This document shows positions 4,034 to 10,757 of a stretch of DNA of 16,093 nt, piece after piece. The DNA lies in contig JBGPHT010000176.1 of NCBI GenBank assembly GCA_041484525.1, positions 1 to 16,093 on the forward strand. Direction: 5' to 3'. The notes under the pieces are model-generated. The model ran no database searches, was not told where the DNA came from, and worked only from the letters and a program-made list of their open reading frames with translations. A program made the position numbers and the translations under genes. This DNA comes from JBGPHT01 sp041484525. GTDB lineage: Bacteria; Acidobacteriota; Terriglobia; Bryobacterales; Bryobacteraceae. Within the stretch, counting starts at the first letter, position 1. Each line of letters opens with the position of its first letter.

Positions 4034-6637
4034 ATGCGCCTCTGGAGAAAGCTTCGGCAATGGATGGGGCGACGACGGTTCGAGGCGGACCTCGCGGAGG
4101 AAGTCCGCATCCATCGCGAGATGGAGGCGGAGTACCGACGCACCGGCGGCGAGGGGAGGCACTTCGGCAGCACCGCCCTGGCGCTCGAAGAGAGCCGCGA
4201 GGCGTGGGGATTCGGCTGGCTCGACTCGCTCGCTCAAGACCTGCGCTACGCGTGGCGCGGATTCCGCAAAGCGCCCGCCTTCGCGCTTACCGTGGTGGGC
4301 ACCATCGGGCTGGGCCTCGGACTCAACACCACGCTCTTCACTGTGTTCAACACCTACATGCTGCAGACCATCGCGGTACACGATCCGTACAGTCTCTATG
4401 AGGTCTGGTGGGAATCCAAGGACGGCACCTATCGCGCGACGTGGCCGCAGTTCGAAGAGTTGCGGCGCCAGAACGCGGTTCCGGCGGACATGGCGGCCCA
4501 CGATTTCCTGTTTGCCTCCGTGGACGGCCGGTTTGGGCTCGGGGAACTCGTCTCCGGCAATTACTTTCCGATGCTCGGGCCGGGCGCATCGCTGGGCCGG
4601 ACGATCGAGCCCGCGGATGCATCGGCGCCGGGAACCGGCAGCGTCATGGTGTTGTCGCAGTCGGCGTGGAAGAACTGGTACGGCAGCGATCCGAACATTC
4701 TGGGGAGAAAGCTCTGGTTGCGGGGACAGCCGTTCGAGGTAATCGGCGTGGCCGGCTCTGGATTCGCGGGCGTCGGGGACGTGGTGTTGGATTTCTGGAT
4801 TCCGATCACGATGCACGCGCGGGTGAACGGCGGCGAGAGCATTTTCGGACCGGCGCATCCTGCGAGGCTGCGAGTGCTGGCGCGATTGAAACCGGGAGCG
4901 ACGCCGGAGGCGGTCCGCGCGTCGGTGCTGGCGTGGGCCAAGGGAAATACGGCTGACTTGCCGGCAGAGCGCCGCGCATTAAGCGCGCAGATCGTATCGC
5001 GGGCTACGGCGATTGCGATTTCGCCGCAGCTCCTGGCGGCCTTTTCGCCCATCTTCGTAGCCTTCGGGCTGGTGCTGGCGATCTCCTGCGCCAACGTGTC
5101 GAACATGATGCTGGCGCGCGCCCTCTCGCGGCAACGGGAAATGGGTATCCGCGTTTCGCTCGGCGCCGGCCGGTCGCGGCTGGTGCGGCAACTGTTGACG
5201 GAGAGCGTCGTGCTGGCGCTCCCCGCCGCATTGGCAGGTTTCGCGATCTCCCAAGCCACCCTACGGTTCGCCACGTGGCTGCTGTTGGCGACCGTGCCGC
5301 CGGCCGTCGGCAAGCTGATTCGGATCCCTCCACTCGAAGCCGACTGGCGCGTCTTCGCCTTCATCCTGCTGGCGTCGGCCGCCGCCACGGTGCTGTTCGG
5401 CCTGGTGCCGGCGCTGCAGACCACGCGATCGAATCTCGTCGAGGCCAATCGCGGCGATTTCTCGAGCGACCACCGGCCGTCCCGTCTGCGCAACTTCCTG
5501 GTGGCCGCCCAGGTGACGGTCTGCGTCCTGTTGATGATCTATTCGGGAATCATGCTGCGCAGCGAGCAGCGGGTCACCTCGCGGGATGTCCGCATGCGAA
5601 CGTCGGGCGTGTTCGATCTCACGATGTCGGCCCAACACCGGACGAAGGCGGCCGACCGTTTGCGGCAGGCGCCGGGCGTGGAAGAAGTGGCCGGTGCGTG
5701 GCGCGCTCCGCTCTTCAACTCGCTGCCGCAGATTGCGGTGGTGCCTTCCGGATCGAAGGCCGAGGTAGTGGCGGGCTACAACTTCGTGTCGCCCGAGTAT
5801 TTTTCCGTACTGCGGATTCCTCTGCTGCGTGGGCGCGCGTTCTCCGCGGATGAAGCGAAAGCAGGCGCGCCGCTGGCGGTCATCAGCGAAGCTACCGCGC
5901 GCCGCTTCTGGCCGGGGAAGGACGCGCTCGGCGAGACCATCGCGATCCCCGCGAAGCGGCAGGGCGACCCCCGTTCCGGCCGGCTTCCGGCGTTTGCGTC
6001 GGCGCGCGTGATCGGCATTGCGCGCGATGCCATTAGCGGATTCATCGGCTCGGGGATCGACCCGTCCTGTCTGTACTTTCCCACCGTGGCGGGCGCACCC
6101 GGCAACGAATCGCTGCTGGTCAGCGTGACCGGGGGAAAGGAGGCCGGGCGGCGCGCTATCGACTCGGCACTGGACCAACTCGGAGTGGGCATCGCGGACC
6201 AGATCAATCCTCTGGATGAAGTGCTGGCTACGATGATCTATCCGTTCCGCGTGGCCTTCTGGATTGCGGGTTTTCTGGGCGGGCTGGCGCTGCTGCTGAC
6301 AGTTTCGGGAATCTATGGAGTGCTCTCGTACCTGGTCAGTCAGCGCACCAAGGAGATCGGAATCCGGATGGCGCTGGGTGCGAGCGAGGCGGCAGTGGTG
6401 CGGATGGTGGTGGCGCAATCGATGCGGCTGGTGGCGTTGGGAGCGGCGACGGGCGCGGGACTCGCGCTCCTCGTGGCGCCGGTATTTGCCAACCTTGTGG
6501 AAGCGCTCAAGCCCTACGACGCGTCGGCCTACGTGTGGGCGGTGCTGCTGGTGATGGCGGCGGCGCTGGGCGCTACTTACCGGCCGGCGCGAACGGCGGT
6601 AGCAGTGGACCCGGTCTCGGCGCTGCGCAGCGATTGA
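4034..6637 (+). CDS. ADOP-type duplicated orphan ABC permease (MacB/FtsX-like)
   Basis: The 867-aa inner-membrane protein has the architecture of the acidobacterial duplicated orphan permease family (TIGR03434). A cytoplasmic N-terminal basic region (LRQWMGRRRFEADLAEEVR, near residues 7-25) precedes the first membrane helix (about 78-104), a MacB-type periplasmic domain, and FtsX module 1 with helices near 335-358, 388-418 and 437-460. Its cytoplasmic coupling segment is RQREMGIRVSLGAGRSRL. A second linker helix near 485-508 and a second periplasmic domain lead to FtsX module 2 (about 734-768, 800-826, 832-850) with the parallel QRTKEIGIRMALGASEAA segment. No ATPase gene is nearby, as is usual for this family. 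Relatives of MacB couple ATP use to periplasmic mechanotransmission, and the substrate or task here is unknown. It is expressed from the padR operator region, and a strong hairpin follows its stop. Confidence 0.93.
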   Translation: MRLWRKLRQWMGRRRFEADLAEEVRIHREMEAEYRRTGGEGRHFGSTALALEESREAWGFGWLDSLAQDLRYAWRGFRKAPAFALTVVGTIGLGLGLNTTLFTVFNTYMLQTIAVHDPYSLYEVWWESKDGTYRATWPQFEELRRQNAVPADMAAHDFLFASVDGRFGLGELVSGNYFPMLGPGASLGRTIEPADASAPGTGSVMVLSQSAWKNWYGSDPNILGRKLWLRGQPFEVIGVAGSGFAGVGDVVLDFWIPITMHARVNGGESIFGPAHPARLRVLARLKPGATPEAVRASVLAWAKGNTADLPAERRALSAQIVSRATAIAISPQLLAAFSPIFVAFGLVLAISCANVSNMMLARALSRQREMGIRVSLGAGRSRLVRQLLTESVVLALPAALAGFAISQATLRFATWLLLATVPPAVGKLIRIPPLEADWRVFAFILLASAAATVLFGLVPALQTTRSNLVEANRGDFSSDHRPSRLRNFLVAAQVTVCVLLMIYSGIMLRSEQRVTSRDVRMRTSGVFDLTMSAQHRTKAADRLRQAPGVEEVAGAWRAPLFNSLPQIAVVPSGSKAEVVAGYNFVSPEYFSVLRIPLLRGRAFSADEAKAGAPLAVISEATARRFWPGKDALGETIAIPAKRQGDPRSGRLPAFASARVIGIARDAISGFIGSGIDPSCLYFPTVAGAPGNESLLVSVTGGKEAGRRAIDSALDQLGVGIADQINPLDEVLATMIYPFRVAFWIAGFLGGLALLLTVSGIYGVLSYLVSQRTKEIGIRMALGASEAAVVRMVVAQSMRLVALGAATGAGLALLVAPVFANLVEALKPYDASAYVWAVLLVMAAALGATYRPARTAVAVDPVSALRSD

Positions 6638-6650
6638 GGGGAAAAACCAA

Positions 6651-6676
6651 GGGGCCGCTGGTTGTCCGGCGGCCCC
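6651..6676. terminator. Hairpin shared by convergent operons
   Basis: GGGGCCGC (6651-6658) pairs perfectly with GCGGCCCC (6669-6676). TGG and CCG extend the stem by three pairs (one G-T wobble), leaving the loop TTGT. In the minus direction the stem is followed by CCTTGGTTTTT, a reasonable intrinsic terminator tail. In the plus direction the tail is only TACAATTT. The right foot touches the stop codon of the minus-strand gene at 6676. It likely ends both the ADOP and the heptosyltransferase transcripts. Confidence 0.75.
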
Positions 6677-7323
6677 TACAATTTCCAAAGAAGAAACAGC
6701 ATGCCGGCAGCGAATCCAGCCCCGGCATTATATTCCTGGTTCCTTAGATAAAGCGACCACTGAAAAGGATTCGGACTTTTTTGCGAATCTGGCTCGTCCT
6801 GCCGGCGCCCGCGCGGCCAACGCTCATCTTGCTCGCGTTCGCCTTGCCGGTGCTGGCCCGGCCGGGGAGCCGCTGGCGCCCAGGGCGTCAGGCGCGGAAC
6901 CAGTGCCGGCACCGCGTCGGCATAGGCGGCGTAGCCGGGAAACAATTGGCGAAGATGCTGTTCTTCGTTCTGAATCACCGGCAGGTAGACGAACAGGAAG
7001 ACCGCCGCGAAGAGCACGGCCAGCGCCGGATTCCGTCCGGCGATGACCAGGCCCGCGGCCACCAGCAGGGTGCCGAGATAGAGCGGATTGCGCGTGTAAG
7101 CGAATGGACCGCCCGTGGCCAGGTTCTGATTCTTCGCGAGACAGCCGGCGGCCCAAGCGCGCAACGCAAGGCCGGCGACCGATACCGGCAGCCCGAGGGC
7201 CAGCGAACCGGGCGTGGGGTGGGATAGCCAGGCGAACACGGCGACGATCAGGAATCCGCTGGGGACACGCAGCTTCGCGACGGCATCGGCGTAGGGCTTC
7301 GGAAAAACCAGCATCAGACGCAA
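6676..7323 (-). CDS. Isoprenylcysteine methyltransferase (ICMT/PEMT)-like membrane protein
   Basis: The 215-aa product has membrane helices near residues 22-34, 41-58, 84-96 and 98-118. The SAM-binding signature GGPFAYTRNPLYLG (71-84) and the downstream ..NEEQHLRQLFPGYAAY (119-134) are as in the ICMT/phospholipid methyltransferase group (PF04140/PF04191). Bacterial members of this group mostly have unknown substrates, and prenylated-protein methylation should not be assumed. A hydrophilic Arg/Gln/Asp-rich segment (about 152-186) separates the core from a normal-looking C-terminal helix (FQWSLYLRNQEYNAGAGFAA, 187-206). Relatives usually have a much shorter linker there. Its start overlaps the end of the waaC-like gene by 10 bases, so it is the last gene of that operon. 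It may modify a lipid or envelope component. Confidence 0.78.
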   Translation of the reverse strand: MRLMLVFPKPYADAVAKLRVPSGFLIVAVFAWLSHPTPGSLALGLPVSVAGLALRAWAAGCLAKNQNLATGGPFAYTRNPLYLGTLLVAAGLVIAGRNPALAVLFAAVFLFVYLPVIQNEEQHLRQLFPGYAAYADAVPALVPRLTPWAPAAPRPGQHRQGEREQDERWPRGRRQDEPDSQKSPNPFQWSLYLRNQEYNAGAGFAAGMLFLLWKL

Positions 7324-8306
7324 GCGCCGGCGGGGCGGCGGTGGGCGCCGAGCATCGCGCGGAGAGCTTCGAACACTTCGTCGGGAGAGATCTGCTGCAT
7401 GCTGGGGTCGATGGCCGGGCCCCGTTTGTACGTGGTGGCGGCCGTCCCACTGCGCAGCACGCGGAGCGAATCGCCGTAGGGGCCATTGCGCGCGGGATCG
7501 GTAGGGCCGAAGAGCGCGACGCCAGGTTTGCCGATGGCGGCGGCGAGGTGCATCGGGCCGCTATCCACACCCAGCACGGCGGCGGCGCGGCGCGTGGCGT
7601 GGATGAGGCCGGAGAGTCCGGAGGTATGCGGCACGGCTTCGTGGATGTGCGTGAACGACGCGCCGGGCGGGCCGTTCAGCACCAGAGCAATGTTGAGCTC
7701 GTGCCGCAATCGCGCGGCGACCGAGCGGTAATGCTCGACGGGCCACTGCTTGGAGCGCCATCCGGCGTAGGGCGACGCGAGAACGAAATCGCCTGGCGGC
7801 AACTCACCTTCCGGACGGCCGGCGGGAATCGGAAACCTCAGCAGTGTACCGGCGGCGCCGGCGGCGGCGGCGAGGTCCAGGTTCCTCTCCACCACGTGAG
7901 CCGAATCGCTGATCGTCTTGTTGGAATAGAAGAGAGCGGCGGTCCGCTCCCGCACCTGCGTCTGGTGGAAGCCGAAGATGCGCTCGGGCCGTGCGGCAGA
8001 GGCGACCAGCGCCGACTTGATCAGTCCCTGAAAATCGACCGCAAAGTCGTAGCGCTGGCTGCGCAGGCCGCGCCAACTTTGGATAAGTCCGGCGGGCGTT
8101 TCGCGGCGCAGCAGCGCCAGCCGGTCGACGAACGGGTTGTCTTCGAGCAGCGCCGCCCACCGCGGTTCCACCACCCAGGTGACGTGCGATCCGGCGTGGC
8201 TGGTCTTGAGAGACGCCACCGCGGGCAGGGTGTGAATGATGTCGCCCATGGCGCCGAGCCGGACCACGAGGATGCGGCTGTTAGCGGATTTGCCGGCGGT
8301 GAACAT
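7314..8306 (-). CDS. waaC: Lipopolysaccharide heptosyltransferase I-like (GT9)
   Basis: The 330-aa product is a GT9 glycosyltransferase. The N-terminal Rossmann start is RILVVRLGAMGDIIHTLPAV (about residues 11-30). The acceptor domain contains DFQGLIKSAL. The C-terminal nucleotide-sugar domain has SPYAGWRSKQWPVEHY (near 178-194) and the VDSGPMHLAAAIGKPGVALF segment followed by GPTDP (near 246-272), where the family binds the ADP-heptose donor. WaaC normally adds the first L,D-heptose to Kdo on lipid A at the cytoplasmic face of the inner membrane. The short MGD-II-HTLPAV start and the length favour type I over the paralogue at 8637-9695. It overlaps its upstream neighbour by 26 bases and its downstream neighbour by 10. 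Sugar identity is inferred; a divergent GT9 with another donor is possible. Confidence 0.82.
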   Translation of the reverse strand: MFTAGKSANSRILVVRLGAMGDIIHTLPAVASLKTSHAGSHVTWVVEPRWAALLEDNPFVDRLALLRRETPAGLIQSWRGLRSQRYDFAVDFQGLIKSALVASAARPERIFGFHQTQVRERTAALFYSNKTISDSAHVVERNLDLAAAAGAAGTLLRFPIPAGRPEGELPPGDFVLASPYAGWRSKQWPVEHYRSVAARLRHELNIALVLNGPPGASFTHIHEAVPHTSGLSGLIHATRRAAAVLGVDSGPMHLAAAIGKPGVALFGPTDPARNGPYGDSLRVLRSGTAATTYKRGPAIDPSMQQISPDEVFEALRAMLGAHRRPAGACV

Positions 8307-8661
8307 GCTCGACTAACTGCCGGGTGCGCCGTGCGTCGGCCTCTTCGAGGCGCGCGACACTCGAAGGGGCGAGGGCTGCGATGAGTGGATCCAGGTCGGC
8401 GCCATCGGCAGTTACCACGTAGTCTACCATGCGCATCGCGGCAACTAACTCGGCACGGGCCCGCTGGTTCAGGAGCTCGCCGGGCAGCGGCAAAACGGCC
8501 ACCATCAAGGTGGCGGCGCCGGTGCGGCGGCGGATGGATTCGAGCTCGCGGGCGTGTTCGGCGCGGAGCACGTCGAAGTGGCCGGTGACGAGCGCGAGGG
8601 GGCGGGCCAACCCGAGAGCGAGCGCGGCAGTGGATGTCAGGATCTTGCGTCGTGTGTCCAT
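8281..8661 (-). CDS. HldE/RfaE-type nucleotidyltransferase-like protein with degenerate active site
   Basis: The 126-aa product resembles the adenylyltransferase domain of HldE (D-glycero-beta-D-manno-heptose 1-phosphate adenylyltransferase) and other cytidylyltransferase-like proteins. LALVTGHFDVLRAEHARELE (residues 23-42) aligns with the usual GCFDxLHxGH segment, and RAELVAAMRMVDYVV (near 68-82) aligns with the family's RAExLAALxxVDYVV stretch. The catalytic HxGH has become RAEH: the first His and the Gly are lost. The loop that carries the nucleotide-binding ISST-like segment is missing, and the protein is about 30 residues shorter than a normal domain. It may be a pseudoenzyme or a binding/scaffold partner. 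It overlaps waaF by 25 bases and waaC by 26, so it is translated within the heptose operon. The ATG at 8661 is the first in-frame start compatible with the alignment. Confidence 0.7.
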   Translation of the reverse strand: MDTRRKILTSTAALALGLARPLALVTGHFDVLRAEHARELESIRRRTGAATLMVAVLPLPGELLNQRARAELVAAMRMVDYVVTADGADLDPLIAALAPSSVARLEEADARRTRQLVEHVHRRQIR

Positions 8662-9695
8662 ACGGGCGCGGAGTCGAGCAGCAATCGGGCGGCGGTGGTG
8701 ACGCGTTCGGTGGAGACGCGCGTCATGCAGCGATGATCGATGGGGCATTCGCGCAGCAGGCAGGGGCTGCATTCGGCGTGTTCGCGAACTACGCGTGCGA
8801 GCCGGCCGGCGGGCCCGGTGGCGGTGTCGTCGGTGGCTCCGAAGACAGCCACGGTGGGGACGCCGACGGCGGAGGCGATGTGCATCGAACCGGAATCGTT
8901 GGTGAGGAAGAGGCGGCAGGCGGCGGCGAGATCGATGAACTCGCGCAGCGTGGTTTGGCCGGCGAGATTGCGCGCGGGGACGCCGAGTTCCTGGAGGCGG
9001 CGGGTCACGACTTCGCAGAGATCGCGTTCGCCCGCGGAACCGAAGACCAGAACGGAGCCCTCGGCGCCGCGGAGACTGGCGGCACTCTCGGCGAAGCGAT
9101 CGGGGAGCCACCGTTTGGCATTGCCGTAGGCGGCGCCGGGGCTGACGCCGATCGCCGGGCCGTCGATCGCGAGCGACGCCAAGTGTGCGAGACCGGCTTC
9201 GCGCGCGGCATCGACGCCATCCAGCAGGATCGGTTCGGCAGGCGGAAAGCGCTCGATCCACCCGGCGCGCCGCAACAGCTCGAGGTAGTAAAAGCGCTGG
9301 TGGCGGGGAATGTCGCCGGGCTCGGGAACGGGGATGGCGCGCGTGAGCAGCAGGCGGCGGCCGTCGCGGCTGTACCCGATGCGCTCGGGAATCTTCGCCA
9401 GCCAGACGACGAGGGCGGAGTCGAAAGAATTCGGCAGCAGGATGGCGGCATCGAAGCGCTCTTCCCGCAGGCGGGCGGCAGCTTCGCGCCGCGTTCCCGC
9501 GATCGGGATCACACGGTCGATGGAGCGTTCATTCGCGTAGAGGTCCGCCACCCAGGGGCGGGCGGCCACCGCGACGTGCGCGTGCGGGAAGACCTTGCGC
9601 ACCGTGCGGATAGCGGGCAGCGACAGGACGGCATCGCCCAGCCAGTTGGTGGCGCGCACGCATACGCGCGCGATCGAGCTGGGGTTGAACGACAC
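8637..9695 (-). CDS. waaF: Lipopolysaccharide heptosyltransferase II-like (GT9)
   Basis: The 352-aa product begins at GTG 9695 with CVRATNWLGDAVLSLPAIR (about residues 12-30), the RATNW.GD signature typical of WaaF. The donor domain has GVSPGAAYGNAKRWLPDRF (near 182-200), VFGSAGERD, NLAGQTTLREF, and NDSGSMHIASAVGVPTVAVF (near 262-282) with GATD. A C-terminal CSPCLLRECPIDHRCM cluster is common in WaaF relatives. It would add the second heptose of the LPS inner core. The open frame continues upstream for 140 codons, but that part is only the antisense of the SDR gene. GTG at 9695 follows AAGG closely and gives the usual family length. It is the first gene of a four-gene operon, divergent from the SDR gene across 73 bases. 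Confidence 0.88.
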   Translation of the reverse strand: MSFNPSSIARVCVRATNWLGDAVLSLPAIRTVRKVFPHAHVAVAARPWVADLYANERSIDRVIPIAGTRREAAARLREERFDAAILLPNSFDSALVVWLAKIPERIGYSRDGRRLLLTRAIPVPEPGDIPRHQRFYYLELLRRAGWIERFPPAEPILLDGVDAAREAGLAHLASLAIDGPAIGVSPGAAYGNAKRWLPDRFAESAASLRGAEGSVLVFGSAGERDLCEVVTRRLQELGVPARNLAGQTTLREFIDLAAACRLFLTNDSGSMHIASAVGVPTVAVFGATDDTATGPAGRLARVVREHAECSPCLLRECPIDHRCMTRVSTERVTTAARLLLDSAPVWTHDARS

Positions 9696-9768
9696 TGCCT
9701 TCAGGATAACCCGGCCGGAAAGCGAATCCCGGTTTGGCACGCAGCATCTATTAATAAGGATTGAAACC

Positions 9769-10518
9769 ATGAAAAAACTGGACGGGAAAGTCGCCGTCAT
9801 CACGGGGGGAACCAGCGGCATCGGTCTCGCCACGGCCCAGAAGTTCGCCGATGAGGGGGCTCGCGTGTACATCACCGGCCGCCGCCAAAGCGAGCTGGAT
9901 GCGGCTGTAAAGCAGATCGGCAGCAACGCTACTGGTGTGCAGGGCGATGTCGCGAACCTCGCGGATCTGGATCGCTTGTATGCCGCGGTGAAGCAGGGAA
10001 GCGGCCGCATCGACATTCTGTTCGCGAATGCCGGCGGCGGAGAGTTCGCGCGATTGGGGGAGATCACCGAGGCCCACTTCGACAAGACGTTCGGCGCCAA
10101 CGTTAAGGGGCTTCTCTTCACGGTCCAAAAGGCGCTGCCGCTGTTTCAGGATGGCGGTTCGATCATTCTGAACGCCTCGATCGTTGCGTCCAAAGGAAGC
10201 GAAGCGTTCAGCGTTTACAGTGCGACCAAGGCGGCGGTGCGTTCATTCGCGCGCTGCTGGACGCTCGACCTGAAACAGCGGAAGATCCGTGTCAACGCCA
10301 TTAGTCCGGGGCCGATCGACACGCCGGGCCTTAGCGGCCTGGGGCAGACTGAGGATCAGTCCGCGCAGCTCAAGGCAAGCCTGGTGGCCACGGTACCGTT
10401 GGGACGGTTGGGCACGCCGGAAGAAATCGCCAAAGCCGCGTTATTCCTGGCGTCGGATGACAGCAGCTTCATCACCGGCATCGAACTGTTCGTGGATGGG
10501 GGCGCGGCGCAAATCTAG
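9769..10518 (+). CDS. Short-chain dehydrogenase/reductase (SDR), classical type
   Basis: The 249-aa product has all classical SDR marks: TGGTSGIG cofactor loop (residues 12-19), the NAG strand (N87), catalytic S137 in LNAS, Y150 and K154 in YSATK, the SPGPIDTP segment, and the C-terminal SSFITGIELFVDGG. ITGRRQSEL after the second strand (RR following TG) suggests NADP(H) preference. It is a cytoplasmic NAD(P)-dependent oxidoreductase of the FabG-like group, and substrate cannot be inferred. AAGGA lies eight bases upstream of the ATG at 9769, which supports the start. It is divergent from waaF and stands as a single gene. Confidence 0.93.
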   Translation: MKKLDGKVAVITGGTSGIGLATAQKFADEGARVYITGRRQSELDAAVKQIGSNATGVQGDVANLADLDRLYAAVKQGSGRIDILFANAGGGEFARLGEITEAHFDKTFGANVKGLLFTVQKALPLFQDGGSIILNASIVASKGSEAFSVYSATKAAVRSFARCWTLDLKQRKIRVNAISPGPIDTPGLSGLGQTEDQSAQLKASLVATVPLGRLGTPEEIAKAALFLASDDSSFITGIELFVDGGAAQI

Positions 10519-10757
10519 GAGTAGAGTTTTCCGCAATCCTGCCGATATGAAGTAGGTGAATGAGCTTGCAGGCAGCGCGGTTCCAGCCCCGCCCCCGTTC
10601 GCGACGCCGGTACGCCGGTTTTCGAATCTCGCCCCAACTCCGCTACTTGAGCTCCCTTGGTCTTCTTTGATCCCACGACTTGGACTGGTGCAGCGCTGCC
10701 TGCTTTTACTTGCGCCCTTCCATAAAGTTCCCGATTCACTCGGCCGATAGAACAGGT

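Noticed and set aside
5261..6688. Long minus-strand open frame (475 codons) opposite the ADOP permease
   Set aside because: It is Arg/His/Gln-rich with no family resemblance and is an antisense artefact of high-GC coding sequence. The plus-strand permease is well supported.
7104..8384. 426-codon plus-strand frame opposite the waaC-like gene
   Set aside because: Gly/Arg/Ala-rich without motifs, whereas the opposite frame has clear GT9 signatures.
9696..10121. N-terminal extension of the waaF frame by about 140 codons
   Set aside because: It is purely antisense to the SDR gene and gives Ser/Pro-rich sequence. The family N-terminus begins near GTG 9695.
10519..10757. tRNA-like arm (TTTTCGAATCTCGCCCC near 10618-10634) in the spacer before the secreted protein gene
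   Set aside because: GGAGTAG at the left nearly pairs with CAACTCC, but the distance is about 125 bases, no anticodon arm forms, and the T stem is poorly paired. The rest of the spacer shows no clear promoter or terminator.
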